64,000 bases of DNA from Pseudonocardia petroleophila (GTDB taxonomy: Bacteria > Actinomycetota > Actinomycetes > Mycobacteriales > Pseudonocardiaceae): positions 2,549,501-2,613,500 of the forward strand of contig NZ_CP060131.1 in assembly GCF_014235185.1 (NCBI RefSeq), written 5' to 3'. The notes below the pieces were generated by a model. The model searched no databases. It was given only the letters and a program-made list of their open reading frames with translations, and was not told where the DNA came from. The position numbers were made by a program, and so were the translations under genes. Every line of letters starts with the position of its first letter. Positions within the stretch are counted from its first letter, which is position 1. This document shows, in pieces, positions 53,161 to 61,476 of this stretch.

Positions 53161-54683
53161 GGGTCCTGCGGCGGACGATGGTGCTGATCGGCACCGTCGG
53201 GGCGCTGCTCCTCGTGCCGGTCGCGGTGGCGCAAGCCCATCCGCTGGGCGACTTCACCGTCAACCACTACGCCGGGCTGACGCTGCGGACCGACGGCGTC
53301 GACGTGCTCGCCGTGCTGGACACCGCCGAGCTGCCCACCGTGCAGCAGCGCGTGGCGGTCGACACCGACGGCGACGGAACGGTGACGCCCGACGAGGCCG
53401 CTGCGCACGCCGTGGCCGAATGCGCGGACCGGGCGGCGGTCACCTCGATCACCGTCGACGGGACCTCGCTCGCGCTGGCCGTCGCCTCCTCGTCGGCGGA
53501 GTTCCCGACCGGCAACCAGGGACTCGCGACGACGCGGGTGACGTGCCGCTTCACCGCCCCGGCCGACCTCTCCGCGCCCGCCGTGGTCGGCTACACCGAC
53601 GGGTTCCGTGTCGACCGGATCGGCTGGCGGGAGATCACCGCCACCGGCGACGGGCTGCGGATCTCCGCGTCCGACGTGCCGGCGACGAGCGCGTCGCAGG
53701 AGCTGCGGGTCTACCCGGAGGACCTGCTGGCGAGCCCGCTCGACCAGCGATCGGCACGGATCGAGGTGACACCGGGCAGCGGATCGGCCGCGCCGCTCGC
53801 CGCACTCCCGCCCACCGGTGTCGGCTGGCTCGACCACCTGCTGGGGCAGGCCGAGGACCTCCTGTCCGGGCTCGCCGCGCGCCCCGAGCTGACCCCGGCC
53901 GTAGGCACCCTCGCCATCCTGCTGTCACTCGTGCTCGGGGCGTCGCACGCGCTGCTGCCCGGGCACGGCAAGACGATCATGGCCGCGTACCTCGCCGGGA
54001 AGCAGGGCACGCGGCGCGACGCGGTGGCCGTCGGCGCGGCGGTGACGGTCACGCACACCGCCGGGGTCCTCGTGTTCGGTCTGCTGCTGGTCGCCGTGGC
54101 CGCGTTCGCGCCGCTGCGGGCGATGGCGTGGCTCGGCGTCGTCAGCGGGCTGCTCGTGGCGGCCGTCGGTGCAACCCTGCTGCACACCGCGGTGCGGCGG
54201 CGCCGGGAACTCGGTGCGGTGCCGCCCGCGGAGCGGGTCGGCGTGCTGGTCGGGGTCGGTGTGGGCGGCTCGTCGGCGGGCCACGGGCACGGGCACGGCC
54301 ACGGTCACGGGCACGGCCACGGTCACGGGCACGGCGGCCACGGGACGGACCGGTGGAGCCGCGCGAGCCTCGTGGGCATGGGGATGGCCGGAGGTCTCGT
54401 GCCCAGTCCCACCGCACTGCTGGTGCTGCTCGGAGCCGTGAACCTCGGCCGCACGTGGTTCGGTGTGGCGCTCGTGGTCTGCTACGGAGTGGGCATGGCG
54501 GGCACGCTGACCGCGGCCGGGTTGCTGCTGGTGTCGGTGCGTGACCGCCTCGCCGGCATGGAACGCACCCGCGCCTGGCGGGAACGCGCCGGCAGGCTGC
54601 TCGCGGTACTGCCGGTGGCCACCGCGCTGCTCGTTCTCGTCGTCGGGATCGGGCTGGCGCTGCGCAGCCTCACCGGTGTCTGA
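53157..54683 (+). CDS. NicO-type Ni/Co transporter with exported EF-hand domain and His-rich loop
   Basis: 508 residues. Signal peptide then AHPLGDFTVNHYAGLTL; an extracellular domain of about 230 residues carries one canonical 12-residue EF-hand loop (DTDGDGTVTPDE, residues 69-80). From about 250 there are six helices with NicO motifs: LSLVLGASHALLPGHGKTIMAAYLAG, VTVTHTAGVLVFGLLLVAV and GMGMAGGLVPSPTALLVLLGAVNLGRTWFGVALV. The central loop has about ten consecutive Gly-His pairs (GHGHGHGH). NicO proteins move Ni2+ or Co2+; the EF-hand suggests Ca2+-dependent behaviour or substrate docking. It is coupled to the TPR gene. Confidence 0.87.
   Translation: MRVLRRTMVLIGTVGALLLVPVAVAQAHPLGDFTVNHYAGLTLRTDGVDVLAVLDTAELPTVQQRVAVDTDGDGTVTPDEAAAHAVAECADRAAVTSITVDGTSLALAVASSSAEFPTGNQGLATTRVTCRFTAPADLSAPAVVGYTDGFRVDRIGWREITATGDGLRISASDVPATSASQELRVYPEDLLASPLDQRSARIEVTPGSGSAAPLAALPPTGVGWLDHLLGQAEDLLSGLAARPELTPAVGTLAILLSLVLGASHALLPGHGKTIMAAYLAGKQGTRRDAVAVGAAVTVTHTAGVLVFGLLLVAVAAFAPLRAMAWLGVVSGLLVAAVGATLLHTAVRRRRELGAVPPAERVGVLVGVGVGGSSAGHGHGHGHGHGHGHGHGHGGHGTDRWSRASLVGMGMAGGLVPSPTALLVLLGAVNLGRTWFGVALVVCYGVGMAGTLTAAGLLLVSVRDRLAGMERTRAWRERAGRLLAVLPVATALLVLVVGIGLALRSLTGV
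54280..54342 (+). repeat. In-frame Gly-His codon repeats
   Basis: Tandem 6-base units GGSCAC, with an 18-base higher period, encode the poly(Gly-His) loop of the transporter. Length may vary between strains. Confidence 0.8.
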
Positions 54684-54712
54684 CCCGTCCCACGGAACAC
54701 ACAGGAGATCAG

Positions 54713-55051
54713 GTGCGTCGATTCGCCCCCCTCGGCCTGGCCCCGGCCGTTCTCGTCGCGGCCGTCCTCGCCGGCTGCTCGTCCGGACCCGATCTCGGGC
54801 CGCTGTTCGACGACGAGGGGGGAGCGACCGTGTCCTGCCTCGTGCACCAGACCGGCGCGCCGGGCCCGCGCTACACCGAGGTCGAGACGCGCGACACCGC
54901 CCGGGTCCTCGCGATGATGAAGTACTACACGCAGTTCGGGGCCCTGCCGTTCTGCGACGGCGACCGGGCGGGCGATGCCGACCGGGCCTGGGGGCAGGCC
55001 TACGTCGACCTCGGAGGCGCGGCCGGGAAGGTCCCCACGGTGCTGGGCTGA
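54713..55051 (+). CDS. Putative lipoprotein
   Basis: 112 residues from GTG 54713, with CAGGAGATCAG upstream. Signal and lipobox: RRFAPLGLAPAVLVAAVLAGC, with the modified Cys at 21. The mature part has two further cysteines (VSCLVHQ and PFCDGD) that could form a disulfide, and the segment GPRYTEVETRDTARVLAMMKYYTQFG. No family is known to me. It begins 29 bp after the transporter and completes the operon; a periplasm-side metal or protein-binding partner is plausible. Confidence 0.75.
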   Translation: MRRFAPLGLAPAVLVAAVLAGCSSGPDLGPLFDDEGGATVSCLVHQTGAPGPRYTEVETRDTARVLAMMKYYTQFGALPFCDGDRAGDADRAWGQAYVDLGGAAGKVPTVLG

Positions 55052-55316
55052 GGTCGGAGATTGTCGTGGCGCGAGTACCGCATCCGGTCGTAGGGTGGTG
55101 GCACACGTGAGAGGAGGTGGTCCAGCGTTGAGTAGCTTCTGGATTCGTGAGGTGGCTGTCCGCTAGCACCACAGAGGACAGTTCTTCGACCGTTGTGGAG
55201 CCGGTGTGGTGCCGGCGAGTTCCAGGCAGTCACCCGTGGTCCCCGGGCCCGAGCCCGTCCAGCTCGGCATGCGCATCCAGCGATGCGGCCCGGGGATCAC
55301 GCACGTCCGGGCCCGT
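55052..55316. other. Intergenic leader-like region with low GC and paired segments
   Basis: 265 bases between the lipoprotein gene and the convergent TetR gene. 55105-55127 reads like the reverse complement of the 16S rRNA 3' end (AGGAGGTGGTCCAGCG). A 12-codon frame follows. CTGTCC (55156-55161) can pair with GGACAG (55176-55181), and GCCGG/CCGGC arms lie at 55199-55216. Bases 55128-55200 are clearly less GC-rich than their surroundings. A single partial copy of the 22-bp repeat core (CGGCGAGTTCC) occurs near 55213. Confidence 0.5.
55128..55166 (+). CDS. Possible 12-codon leader peptide
   Basis: TTG at 55128 starts a frame ending TAG at 55166 that encodes (M)SSFWIREVAVR. AGGAGGTG at 55112-55119 stands eight bases upstream, an ideal ribosome site and the strongest in the window. 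Codons are not GC-biased. I cannot say whether the peptide or the RNA matters. No gene follows on this strand before 56051, so it could be a free short transcript. Confidence 0.4.
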   Translation: MSSFWIREVAVR

Positions 55317-55991
55317 TCAGGACGCCGTGCCGCGCTCCAGCCGGCCGACGGCGATCTCCAGCCGTTCCGCGACGTCGAGCAGGCCGTCGTCGCCGGGGAG
55401 CAGGTCGGCGACGCGGCGGAAGCGGTCGCGGTAGGCGTCGAGCCGGTCGGCCGGGGCGCCGTCGGCGAGCCAGGCCCGCAGGGCGAGGTTGTGGGCCGCG
55501 ACGACCGCGGCCCCGATGACGGCGGCACGCAGGTCGCCGTCGGCGTCGCCGGCGAACCGGCGGCGCAGGTTGCGGGTGAACAGGCGGCGGTAGTGGTCGA
55601 CGCTGGCCGACTCGCGGTCGCGCAGCGCAGGCACCTGGTGGGTGAGCCGGAAGCGGTCGACCGAGAGCCGGGGGTCGTCGGTGTAGAGGTCGAACACGGT
55701 CTCGCCGGCGCGCAGCACCAGGCTCGGGACCGGCTCGTCGGGGTGTGCGGTGGCGAACACCTCCGCGATGCGGGCGAGCGCGGTCTCGTGGTCGGGCGAG
55801 ATCGCGTCCTCCTTGCTCCGGAAGTAGCGGAAGAACGTCCGCCGCCCGACGCCCGCGGCCGCCGCGATGTCGTCGACGGTGGTGTCCTCGTAGCCCCGGT
55901 CCCGGAACAGCGCCACCGCGGCGGCCACGAGATCGCGCCGCACCTCGGCGCGGCCCTCGACGGACCGGCCTCTCCGCGTGGCGCCTGTCAT
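55317..55991 (-). CDS. TetR-family regulator
   Basis: 224 residues from ATG 55991; TACCCT seven bases upstream (minus strand, 56004-55999) decides this start. HTH: VRRDLVAAAVALFRDRGYEDTTVDDIAAAAGVGRRTFFRYFRSKEDAI. The C-terminal domain (TetR_C_17-like) binds a ligand, probably an acyl-CoA given the divergent fadE25. A dyad at 56020-56038 lies between the two start codons and is the likely operator for both genes. Confidence 0.9.
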   Translation of the reverse strand: MTGATRRGRSVEGRAEVRRDLVAAAVALFRDRGYEDTTVDDIAAAAGVGRRTFFRYFRSKEDAISPDHETALARIAEVFATAHPDEPVPSLVLRAGETVFDLYTDDPRLSVDRFRLTHQVPALRDRESASVDHYRRLFTRNLRRRFAGDADGDLRAAVIGAAVVAAHNLALRAWLADGAPADRLDAYRDRFRRVADLLPGDDGLLDVAERLEIAVGRLERGTAS

Positions 55992-56019
55992 GGCACGCAG
56001 GGTAACAGCGAGCTTGCTC

Positions 56020-56038
56020 AACGGCACGCAGTGCCGTT
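56020..56038. promoter_or_regulatory. TetR operator between regulator and fadE25
   Basis: AACGGCAC and GTGCCGTT are perfect 8-bp arms around GCA. The right arm touches the fadE25 -10 (TACGAT, 56038-56043), so a bound repressor would block that promoter. Confidence 0.65.
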
Positions 56039-56050
56039 ACGATCCCGGCC

Positions 56051-57205
56051 ATGAACTCCGACTTCGACAGCTACCGGCTCAGCGACGAGCACGAGGCCCT
56101 CCGCGACGCCGTGCGCACGCTGGCCGAGAAGGAGATCGCGCCGTACGCGGCCGAGGTCGACGAGCAGGGCCGCTACCCGGTCGAGGCGCAGGACGCCCTG
56201 ACGAAGGCGGGCTTCCACGCCATCACGATCCCCGAGCAGTTCGGCGGCGAGGGCGCCGACGAGCTCGCCGGCTGCATCGTCATCGAGGAGGTCGCGCGGG
56301 TCTGCGCGTCCTCGTCGCTGATCCCCGGCGTCAACGGGCTGGGGCTCACGCCGATCCTGCTCTCCGCGTCCGACGAGCTGAAGCAGCAGGTCTTCCCGTC
56401 GATCGCGTCCGGCGAGGCGATGATCAGCTACGCGCTCTCCGAGCGCGAGGCCGGCTCCGACGCCGCCTCGATGAAGACCCGCGCGGTCCGCCAGGGCGAC
56501 GAGTGGGTCCTCAACGGCACCAAGTGCTGGATCACCAACGCGGGCGTCTCCTCCTGGTACACGGTCATGGCCGTCACCGACCCGGACAAGAAGGCCAACG
56601 GCATCTCCGCGTTCGTCGTGCACAAGGACGACCCGGGCTTCGAGGTCGGCCCGAAGGAGCGCAAGCTCGGCATCAACGGCTCGCCCACCCGCGAGATCTA
56701 CTTCCAGAACTGCACGATCCCCGGCGACCGGATCATCGGTGAGCCCGGCACGGGCTTCAAGACCGCGCTGCAGACGCTCGACCACACCCGCCCGACGATC
56801 GGCGCGCAGGCCGTCGGCATCGCGCAGGGTGCGCTCGACATCGCGATCTCCTACGTCAAGGAGCGCAAGCAGTTCGGCAAGCACCTCGCCGAGTTCCAGG
56901 GCCTCCAGTTCATGATCGCCGACATGGCGATGAAGGTGGAGTCCGCGCGCCAGCTCGTCTACGTCGCCACCTCGCGCGCCGAGCGGGGCGAGAAGAACCT
57001 CGGCTTCATCTCCAGTGCCGCCAAGTGCCTGGCCTCCGACGTGGCCATGTCGGTCACCACCGACGCCGTGCAGCTCCTGGGCGGCGCGGGCTACACCAAG
57101 GACTTCCCGGTGGAGCGGATGATGCGCGACGCGAAGATCACCCAGATCTACGAGGGCACCAACCAGGTGCAGCGTCTGGTCATGGCCCGGTCGCTGCTGC
57201 GCTGA
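56051..57205 (+). CDS. fadE25: Acyl-CoA dehydrogenase
   Basis: 384 residues. Motifs: RYPVEAQDALTKAGFHAITIPEQFGGEG, ALSEREAGSDAASMKTRAV (FAD/substrate), LGINGSPTREIYFQNCTIPGDRIIG, QFGKHLAEFQGLQFMIADMAM, and QLLGGAGYTKDFPVERMMRDAKITQIYEGTNQVQRLVMAR with the catalytic Glu in YEGTNQ. It oxidises acyl-CoA to enoyl-CoA; the mycobacterial counterpart is fadE25 (Rv3274c). TACGAT seven bases upstream points to a leaderless mRNA under TetR control. Confidence 0.95.
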   Translation: MNSDFDSYRLSDEHEALRDAVRTLAEKEIAPYAAEVDEQGRYPVEAQDALTKAGFHAITIPEQFGGEGADELAGCIVIEEVARVCASSSLIPGVNGLGLTPILLSASDELKQQVFPSIASGEAMISYALSEREAGSDAASMKTRAVRQGDEWVLNGTKCWITNAGVSSWYTVMAVTDPDKKANGISAFVVHKDDPGFEVGPKERKLGINGSPTREIYFQNCTIPGDRIIGEPGTGFKTALQTLDHTRPTIGAQAVGIAQGALDIAISYVKERKQFGKHLAEFQGLQFMIADMAMKVESARQLVYVATSRAERGEKNLGFISSAAKCLASDVAMSVTTDAVQLLGGAGYTKDFPVERMMRDAKITQIYEGTNQVQRLVMARSLLR

Positions 57206-57454
57206 CCGGGGCGGCGACGTCCGCGACGGGCTGGCCGGGTAGGTGGTGGAGGCGCTGCCGTCCGGACGGTTCGTCGTGGACGGGGCTGTTCTGTCGTGTG
57301 GTGGTCGGGTTCACCGATGTGCTGCCGCGCCGCTTCCGGTCCTCGACGCCTGGCGGCGTCTGCGGTCCGGGTCGGCTTGCCATCGGATCCCGTGGTGGCG
57401 TTTGCTACTGCACCTTTCTTCGGCCGATTCGTAGGTCTGCGCACGTCAGGCCGG

Positions 57455-57460
57455 TAGAAT
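57455..57460 (+). promoter_or_regulatory. -10 element of the DUF222-HNH gene
   Basis: TAGAAT, seven bases before the ATG at 57468, is the closest match to the -10 consensus in the window. The 262-bp gap before it (57206-57467) holds no gene that I can support. Confidence 0.6.
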
Positions 57461-57467
57461 CGAACGC

Positions 57468-58766
57468 ATGTTCCCATCCGTTCTCGATCCCGGTCCATCG
57501 CCGGGTTCTTTGTCCGAGGCCGTTCCCTCCGGGACGTTCGGGCTCGAACTCGATCTCGCCACCACCGATGTCTCCCTGCTGACCGACGCCGATCTGGTGG
57601 ATGCCGTGGTCGGGTTCGAGGCGATGGTGTCGTGGGCTGCGGCCCGCCAGTTCGCGGTTCTGGCCGAGTTCGCCCGGCGGGGCGGGGACGGATCCATCCG
57701 GCCGGTGACCACTGCGGTTCCGGCGCGGGAGTGGGCCGGGCCCGAGGTGGCGATGGCGCTGACCTTGTCGCCGGGGGCCGGGGAGGTACGACTCGCGCAG
57801 GCGATCCGGCTCGACGGGGTGCTGCGCCCGACCAGAGACCTGCTGGAAGCCGGCCGGCTCGATGTGTCGCGGGTGCGGCTGATCCTGGACCGGCTCGCCG
57901 TCCTGTCCGACGAGAACGCGGTCGCGGTGCAGGAACGGGTGCTGCCTGCCGCACCCGGTCAGACGTGGGCGCAGTTGTCCGCGGCGCTGCGCCGGGCGAT
58001 CCTCACCGTCGACCCTGACGGGGCCGTCGAACGCCATCAGGCGGCGCGGAAGGAACGCCGGGTCGACGTGTTCCGCGGTGAGGACGGGATGGCGACGGTG
58101 TGGGCGCGGATGTCCGCCCCGGACGCCGCATCCTCCTTCGAGTGGCTGACCCGTCTGGCCCGCGGCATGGGCGCCGACGACCCGCGGACGCTGGATCAGC
58201 GTCGCGCCGACCTCGCCGCCGCCGCGCTGACCGGGAAGCTGGTCATTCGCGACCCGTCCGCGACGGATGTCGTGACGACGGCTCCGGTGACGCCGGGGAA
58301 GCCGTTGATCACCGTCGTGGTCCCGTACTCGACGTTGATCGGGGTGGATGAGGGGCCGTGTGAGATCGCCGGGTACGGCCCGATCCCGGCCCATCTGGCC
58401 CGGGACGTGGCCGCGGACGCGGTGTGGCGCAGGCTCGTCACCGACCCGCTCTCGGGCGCGGTGCTCGATCACGGCCGCACCACCTACCGACCGCCCGCCG
58501 GGCTGGCCGACCACGTCCGCGCCCGTGACCTCACCTGCCGGGCCCCGGGCTGCCGCCGGGCCGCGACCACCTGCGAACTCGACCACGTCATAGCCTGGGC
58601 CGACGACGGCGCCACCGCCGAGGACAACCTGGCCTGCCTGTGCACCGCCCACCACGACCTCAAGGAGCAGCCGGGCTGGCAGGTCACGCTGCACCCGGAC
58701 CGGTCACTGGAGTGGACCACCCCGACCGGACACCGCTACCGGACCGAGCCCCACCGGTACGCCTGA
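57468..58766 (+). CDS. DUF222/13E12-family HNH endonuclease
   Basis: 432 residues. The DUF222 part covers about 30-330 (LVDAVVGFEAMVSWAAARQFAVLAEFARR, ALTLSPGAGEVRLAQAIRL, EAGRLDVSRVRLILDRLAVL). The HNH domain ends it: ARDLTCRAPGCRRAATTCELDHVIAWADDGATAEDNLACLCTAHHDLK, with paired Cys and the DHVIAW/HH metal site. Such 13E12-repeat proteins occur in many copies in actinobacteria; their role, nuclease or mobile-element remnant, is unsettled. No terminal repeats were seen. Its promoter is leaderless and unusually close to consensus. Confidence 0.88.
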   Translation: MFPSVLDPGPSPGSLSEAVPSGTFGLELDLATTDVSLLTDADLVDAVVGFEAMVSWAAARQFAVLAEFARRGGDGSIRPVTTAVPAREWAGPEVAMALTLSPGAGEVRLAQAIRLDGVLRPTRDLLEAGRLDVSRVRLILDRLAVLSDENAVAVQERVLPAAPGQTWAQLSAALRRAILTVDPDGAVERHQAARKERRVDVFRGEDGMATVWARMSAPDAASSFEWLTRLARGMGADDPRTLDQRRADLAAAALTGKLVIRDPSATDVVTTAPVTPGKPLITVVVPYSTLIGVDEGPCEIAGYGPIPAHLARDVAADAVWRRLVTDPLSGAVLDHGRTTYRPPAGLADHVRARDLTCRAPGCRRAATTCELDHVIAWADDGATAEDNLACLCTAHHDLKEQPGWQVTLHPDRSLEWTTPTGHRYRTEPHRYA

Positions 58767-58835
58767 ATGCGGCCCGGGTCGTGGGGGTGCCGACCACTCC
58801 GGGGCGCACCGCGAGGGCTGCGGGCGTCGGGCGGG

Positions 58836-59543
58836 TCAGCCCAGGCGGGTGGTGGTGCGCTCCGACTCGGCGCGACGGGCCAGGGCGGCCTCGTCGGCGT
58901 TGCGGACCTGCACCAGCGACGCGCCCGCGGCGAGCACGGCGAGCAGCCCGTCGGACAGGCCGCCGGGGGAGGACCACTCCAGCGTCGACAGCACCCGGTC
59001 CGCGCCCGACAGGCCCAGCGCGGCCGCCCGGCTGCGGGCCGAGTCGCGGACCCGATCGACCGGGACGCCGTCGAGGGCGGGGGCGGAGTCCGGCACGGGT
59101 TCCCACGGCACGAAGTCGTCACCGTGCAGCCGCACCTCGGTGGCGTAGTCGACGACACCGGCGGGCAGGCCGTCGATACCCGCGCCGAAGGCGTGCAGCG
59201 AGAGGGCGACGACGCCCAGCGGCGGGGCGGCGGACAGCGCGAGGTCGAGGCGCTCGCGGTCGCAGAGCACCAGGTCGGCCCCCACCGGGTCACCGACGAC
59301 GTCCGCCCCGCACCACCACGCGCCCAGCAGCACGGCGGCGGTCTGCCAGTGCGCGGGCAGCAGGACGGCGACGGTCGTGCCCGGCTCGACGTCGCACTCG
59401 TCGCGCAGCAGGTTGGCGGTCTTGGCGGCCCAGTTCGCCGTCGTCACCCCGGAGAGTTCGATGCGCTCGCCGGTGGCGTCGTCGTAGAAGGTGATCAGCG
59501 GGCGGGCGGACGAGCGGTCCAGGAGCGCATCGGTGAGGGACAC
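58836..59543 (-). CDS. TIGR03089-family protein
   Basis: 235 residues. It looks like the N-terminal part of an acyl-adenylate-forming enzyme (RPLITFYDDATGERIELSGVTTANWAAKTANLLRDECDVEPGTTVAVLLPAHWQTAAVLLGAWWCGA) but lacks the ATP P-loop and the whole C-terminal domain, which is normal for TIGR03089. It cannot activate acids by the usual route. The family sits next to LCP genes in mycobacteria (Rv3268-Rv3267), as here. GTG start with GACACT seven bases upstream. Confidence 0.88.
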   Translation of the reverse strand: MSLTDALLDRSSARPLITFYDDATGERIELSGVTTANWAAKTANLLRDECDVEPGTTVAVLLPAHWQTAAVLLGAWWCGADVVGDPVGADLVLCDRERLDLALSAAPPLGVVALSLHAFGAGIDGLPAGVVDYATEVRLHGDDFVPWEPVPDSAPALDGVPVDRVRDSARSRAAALGLSGADRVLSTLEWSSPGGLSDGLLAVLAAGASLVQVRNADEAALARRAESERTTTRLG

Positions 59544-59567
59544 GGGCGCCAGTGTCCCGGGGGCGGC

Positions 59568-61310
59568 TCAGTCGATGCAGGGCACCCCGGCCGCGGTGAT
59601 CGGGGCGGCCACGGGCGGGGGCGGCGCGCTCGCGTCGACGACGGGGGCGGGCGCGGGCAGCACCGACGGGTCGAAGTCGCCGCCCAGCACCACGAGGAGA
59701 TGGCCCTGCGGGACGGTGTCGTCGCGCTCGACCTCGATGCCGCCGAGCTGGTCGGCCACCGACTGCGCGGCCTCGCCGTCGGCGCGGGAGAACCGCACGA
59801 CGCTCGTCTCGGCGGGCTCGGTGTTGTCGACGGTCCCGCCGGTGAAGCCGAGGCCGGTCAGGTAGCTGCGCGCGTCGCCGGCGAGGCCGCCCGCCTCCGA
59901 GCCGTTGCGGACGTTGACGATGTAGCGCGAGGCGATGACGGTGACCGGCGGCGGGGGCTCGGCCCGGCGCACCTCGGCGGCGGCCTCGGCCGCGACGCGC
60001 TGCGCCTCGATCCGCTCCTCGATGAAGCCCTGCACGACGTCGGGGTCGACGAGGACCACGTCACCGCGGTTGTTCCGCTCCTGCCCGGAGGTCGGGATCG
60101 TCACGAACTCGAGGTTGCCCGCGGCGATGTCGGAGGCCTGCTGGGCGAACGCGAGCAGGTCCCAGCCCTCGTCGAGCACGACCGACTGCTGCACGACCTC
60201 GATCAACGAGGCCAGGGCCGTCGGGTCGGTCAGCGTGCCGGCGGACAGCACCTTGTCGGCCACGGCGGCGAGGAACACCTGCTGGCGCCGGATCCGGGAC
60301 AGGTCGCCGTCGGGCAGACCGTGGCGCTGCCGGACGAACGCGAGCGCGTCGCGGCCGGAGATCGTCTGCGGCCCCGCGGCGAAGCGGGCACCGGAGAGCT
60401 CCTCGTCGACAGGGGCGGTGAGGCAGACGTCGACGCCGCCGATCGCGCGGGTCAGGTTGTAGAAGCCGACGAGGTTGAGCTCCGCGTAGTGGTCGATCTG
60501 CTGGCCGGTCAGCCGCTCGACGGCGCCGATGAGCGCGCTGCGCCCGGCGCGGGCGGCCTCGGCCTCGACCTGCGCGGAGTTGTGGATCCCGTCGGCGACC
60601 AGCCGCTCCGCGGTGAGGGCCTTCACCGCGGGGTAGGCGGCGTTGATCTTGTCGGTGCGGTACCCGGGGATGTCGACGTAGGCGTCGCGCGGGATCGAGA
60701 ACGCCGCGGCGGCCCCGCCGTCCTCCGGGATGTGCAGCATCATGATCGTGTCGGAGTTCAGGACGCCGGTGTCGGCGCCGCTGTTGAGCTCGCGCAGGAT
60801 CTCCTCGGGCAGCGGGTTGCCCTGCGCGTCGGTGCGGCTGTCGACGCCGACGAGCAGGATGTTCTGGTCACCCCCGTCGCTGCCACCGGCGATGACGTCG
60901 GTGGTGACGATGCCGGCGGTGATGTCGCGGTAGAGGCCCCACGCCGTGCCGGTGACGGTGAGCACGAGCACCGACGCGACCACGGTGGCCGTCCGCAGCC
61001 GCCGCACGAACCGGCCCGGGGCCGGCGGCGGGGCCGGGGTGCGGACCGGCCGGCGCCGCGCGGCCGGCGCGCCGGCGGGCGGCGTCGAGGGGGTGCGCGG
61101 CGCGGGCGCCCACGGGGCGGAGGCCCGGGGCGACCCCGCGGACGACCGGGCCGAGCCGGTACGAGATGATCCACTTCGGACAGGGGACGCGGTGCGGGTG
61201 GAGGCGACGCGCGAGGCCGCCGCCCGGGCGTCGCGCTCGCGGGTGGCGCGCGCCAGCCAGGGCGGTTCGGGCAGTGCGGCAGCCGAGAAGCCTGCGTCGC
61301 GCGGGTCCAT
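59568..61310 (-). CDS. LytR-CpsA-Psr family protein with LytR_C domain
   Basis: 580 residues from ATG 61310 (GAGGTGGAGC upstream; GTG 61322 is an alternative). A basic, Pro/Ala-rich cytosolic N-terminus of about 100 residues precedes one helix (TATVVASVLVLTVTGTAWGLY). The LCP domain follows: QNILLVGVDSRTD, NSDTIMMLHI, SIPRDAYVDIPGYRTDKINAAYP, HYAELNLVGFYNLTRAIGGVDVCL, DALAFVRQRHGLPDGDLSRIRRQQ, containing the Arg and Asp residues that bind the lipid pyrophosphate. The end is a LytR_C domain (YIVNVRNGSEAGGLAGDARSYL). It attaches arabinogalactan-type polymers to peptidoglycan. Confidence 0.95.
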   Translation of the reverse strand: MDPRDAGFSAAALPEPPWLARATRERDARAAASRVASTRTASPVRSGSSRTGSARSSAGSPRASAPWAPAPRTPSTPPAGAPAARRRPVRTPAPPPAPGRFVRRLRTATVVASVLVLTVTGTAWGLYRDITAGIVTTDVIAGGSDGGDQNILLVGVDSRTDAQGNPLPEEILRELNSGADTGVLNSDTIMMLHIPEDGGAAAAFSIPRDAYVDIPGYRTDKINAAYPAVKALTAERLVADGIHNSAQVEAEAARAGRSALIGAVERLTGQQIDHYAELNLVGFYNLTRAIGGVDVCLTAPVDEELSGARFAAGPQTISGRDALAFVRQRHGLPDGDLSRIRRQQVFLAAVADKVLSAGTLTDPTALASLIEVVQQSVVLDEGWDLLAFAQQASDIAAGNLEFVTIPTSGQERNNRGDVVLVDPDVVQGFIEERIEAQRVAAEAAAEVRRAEPPPPVTVIASRYIVNVRNGSEAGGLAGDARSYLTGLGFTGGTVDNTEPAETSVVRFSRADGEAAQSVADQLGGIEVERDDTVPQGHLLVVLGGDFDPSVLPAPAPVVDASAPPPPVAAPITAAGVPCID

Positions 61311-61359
61311 GCTCCACCTCACTCCATCCCCGACGGCGTGACCGGTGTGTCCGGCCTTC

Positions 61360-61365
61360 TAGGGT
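61360..61365 (+). promoter_or_regulatory. -10 element before the glycosyltransferase gene
   Basis: TAGGGT lies in the 166-bp gap between the divergent LCP and glycosyltransferase genes. Transcription would start near 61373, upstream of both candidate start codons (61402 GTG, 61477 TTG). Confidence 0.4.
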
Positions 61366-61476
61366 GCAGCATCGGGCGCGGCGTCGCGGGAGGCTGCGGG
61401 CGTGTCGCGGGTGACCGTCGTCGCCCGGTGCCCCGGCACGGAACGTGACGATGCAGGAGAGTCGGAGGACCCGGAG

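Noticed and set aside
57243..57434. Possible 63-codon ORF before the HNH gene
   Set aside because: No ribosome site or -10, no recognisable domain; composition fits intergenic DNA.
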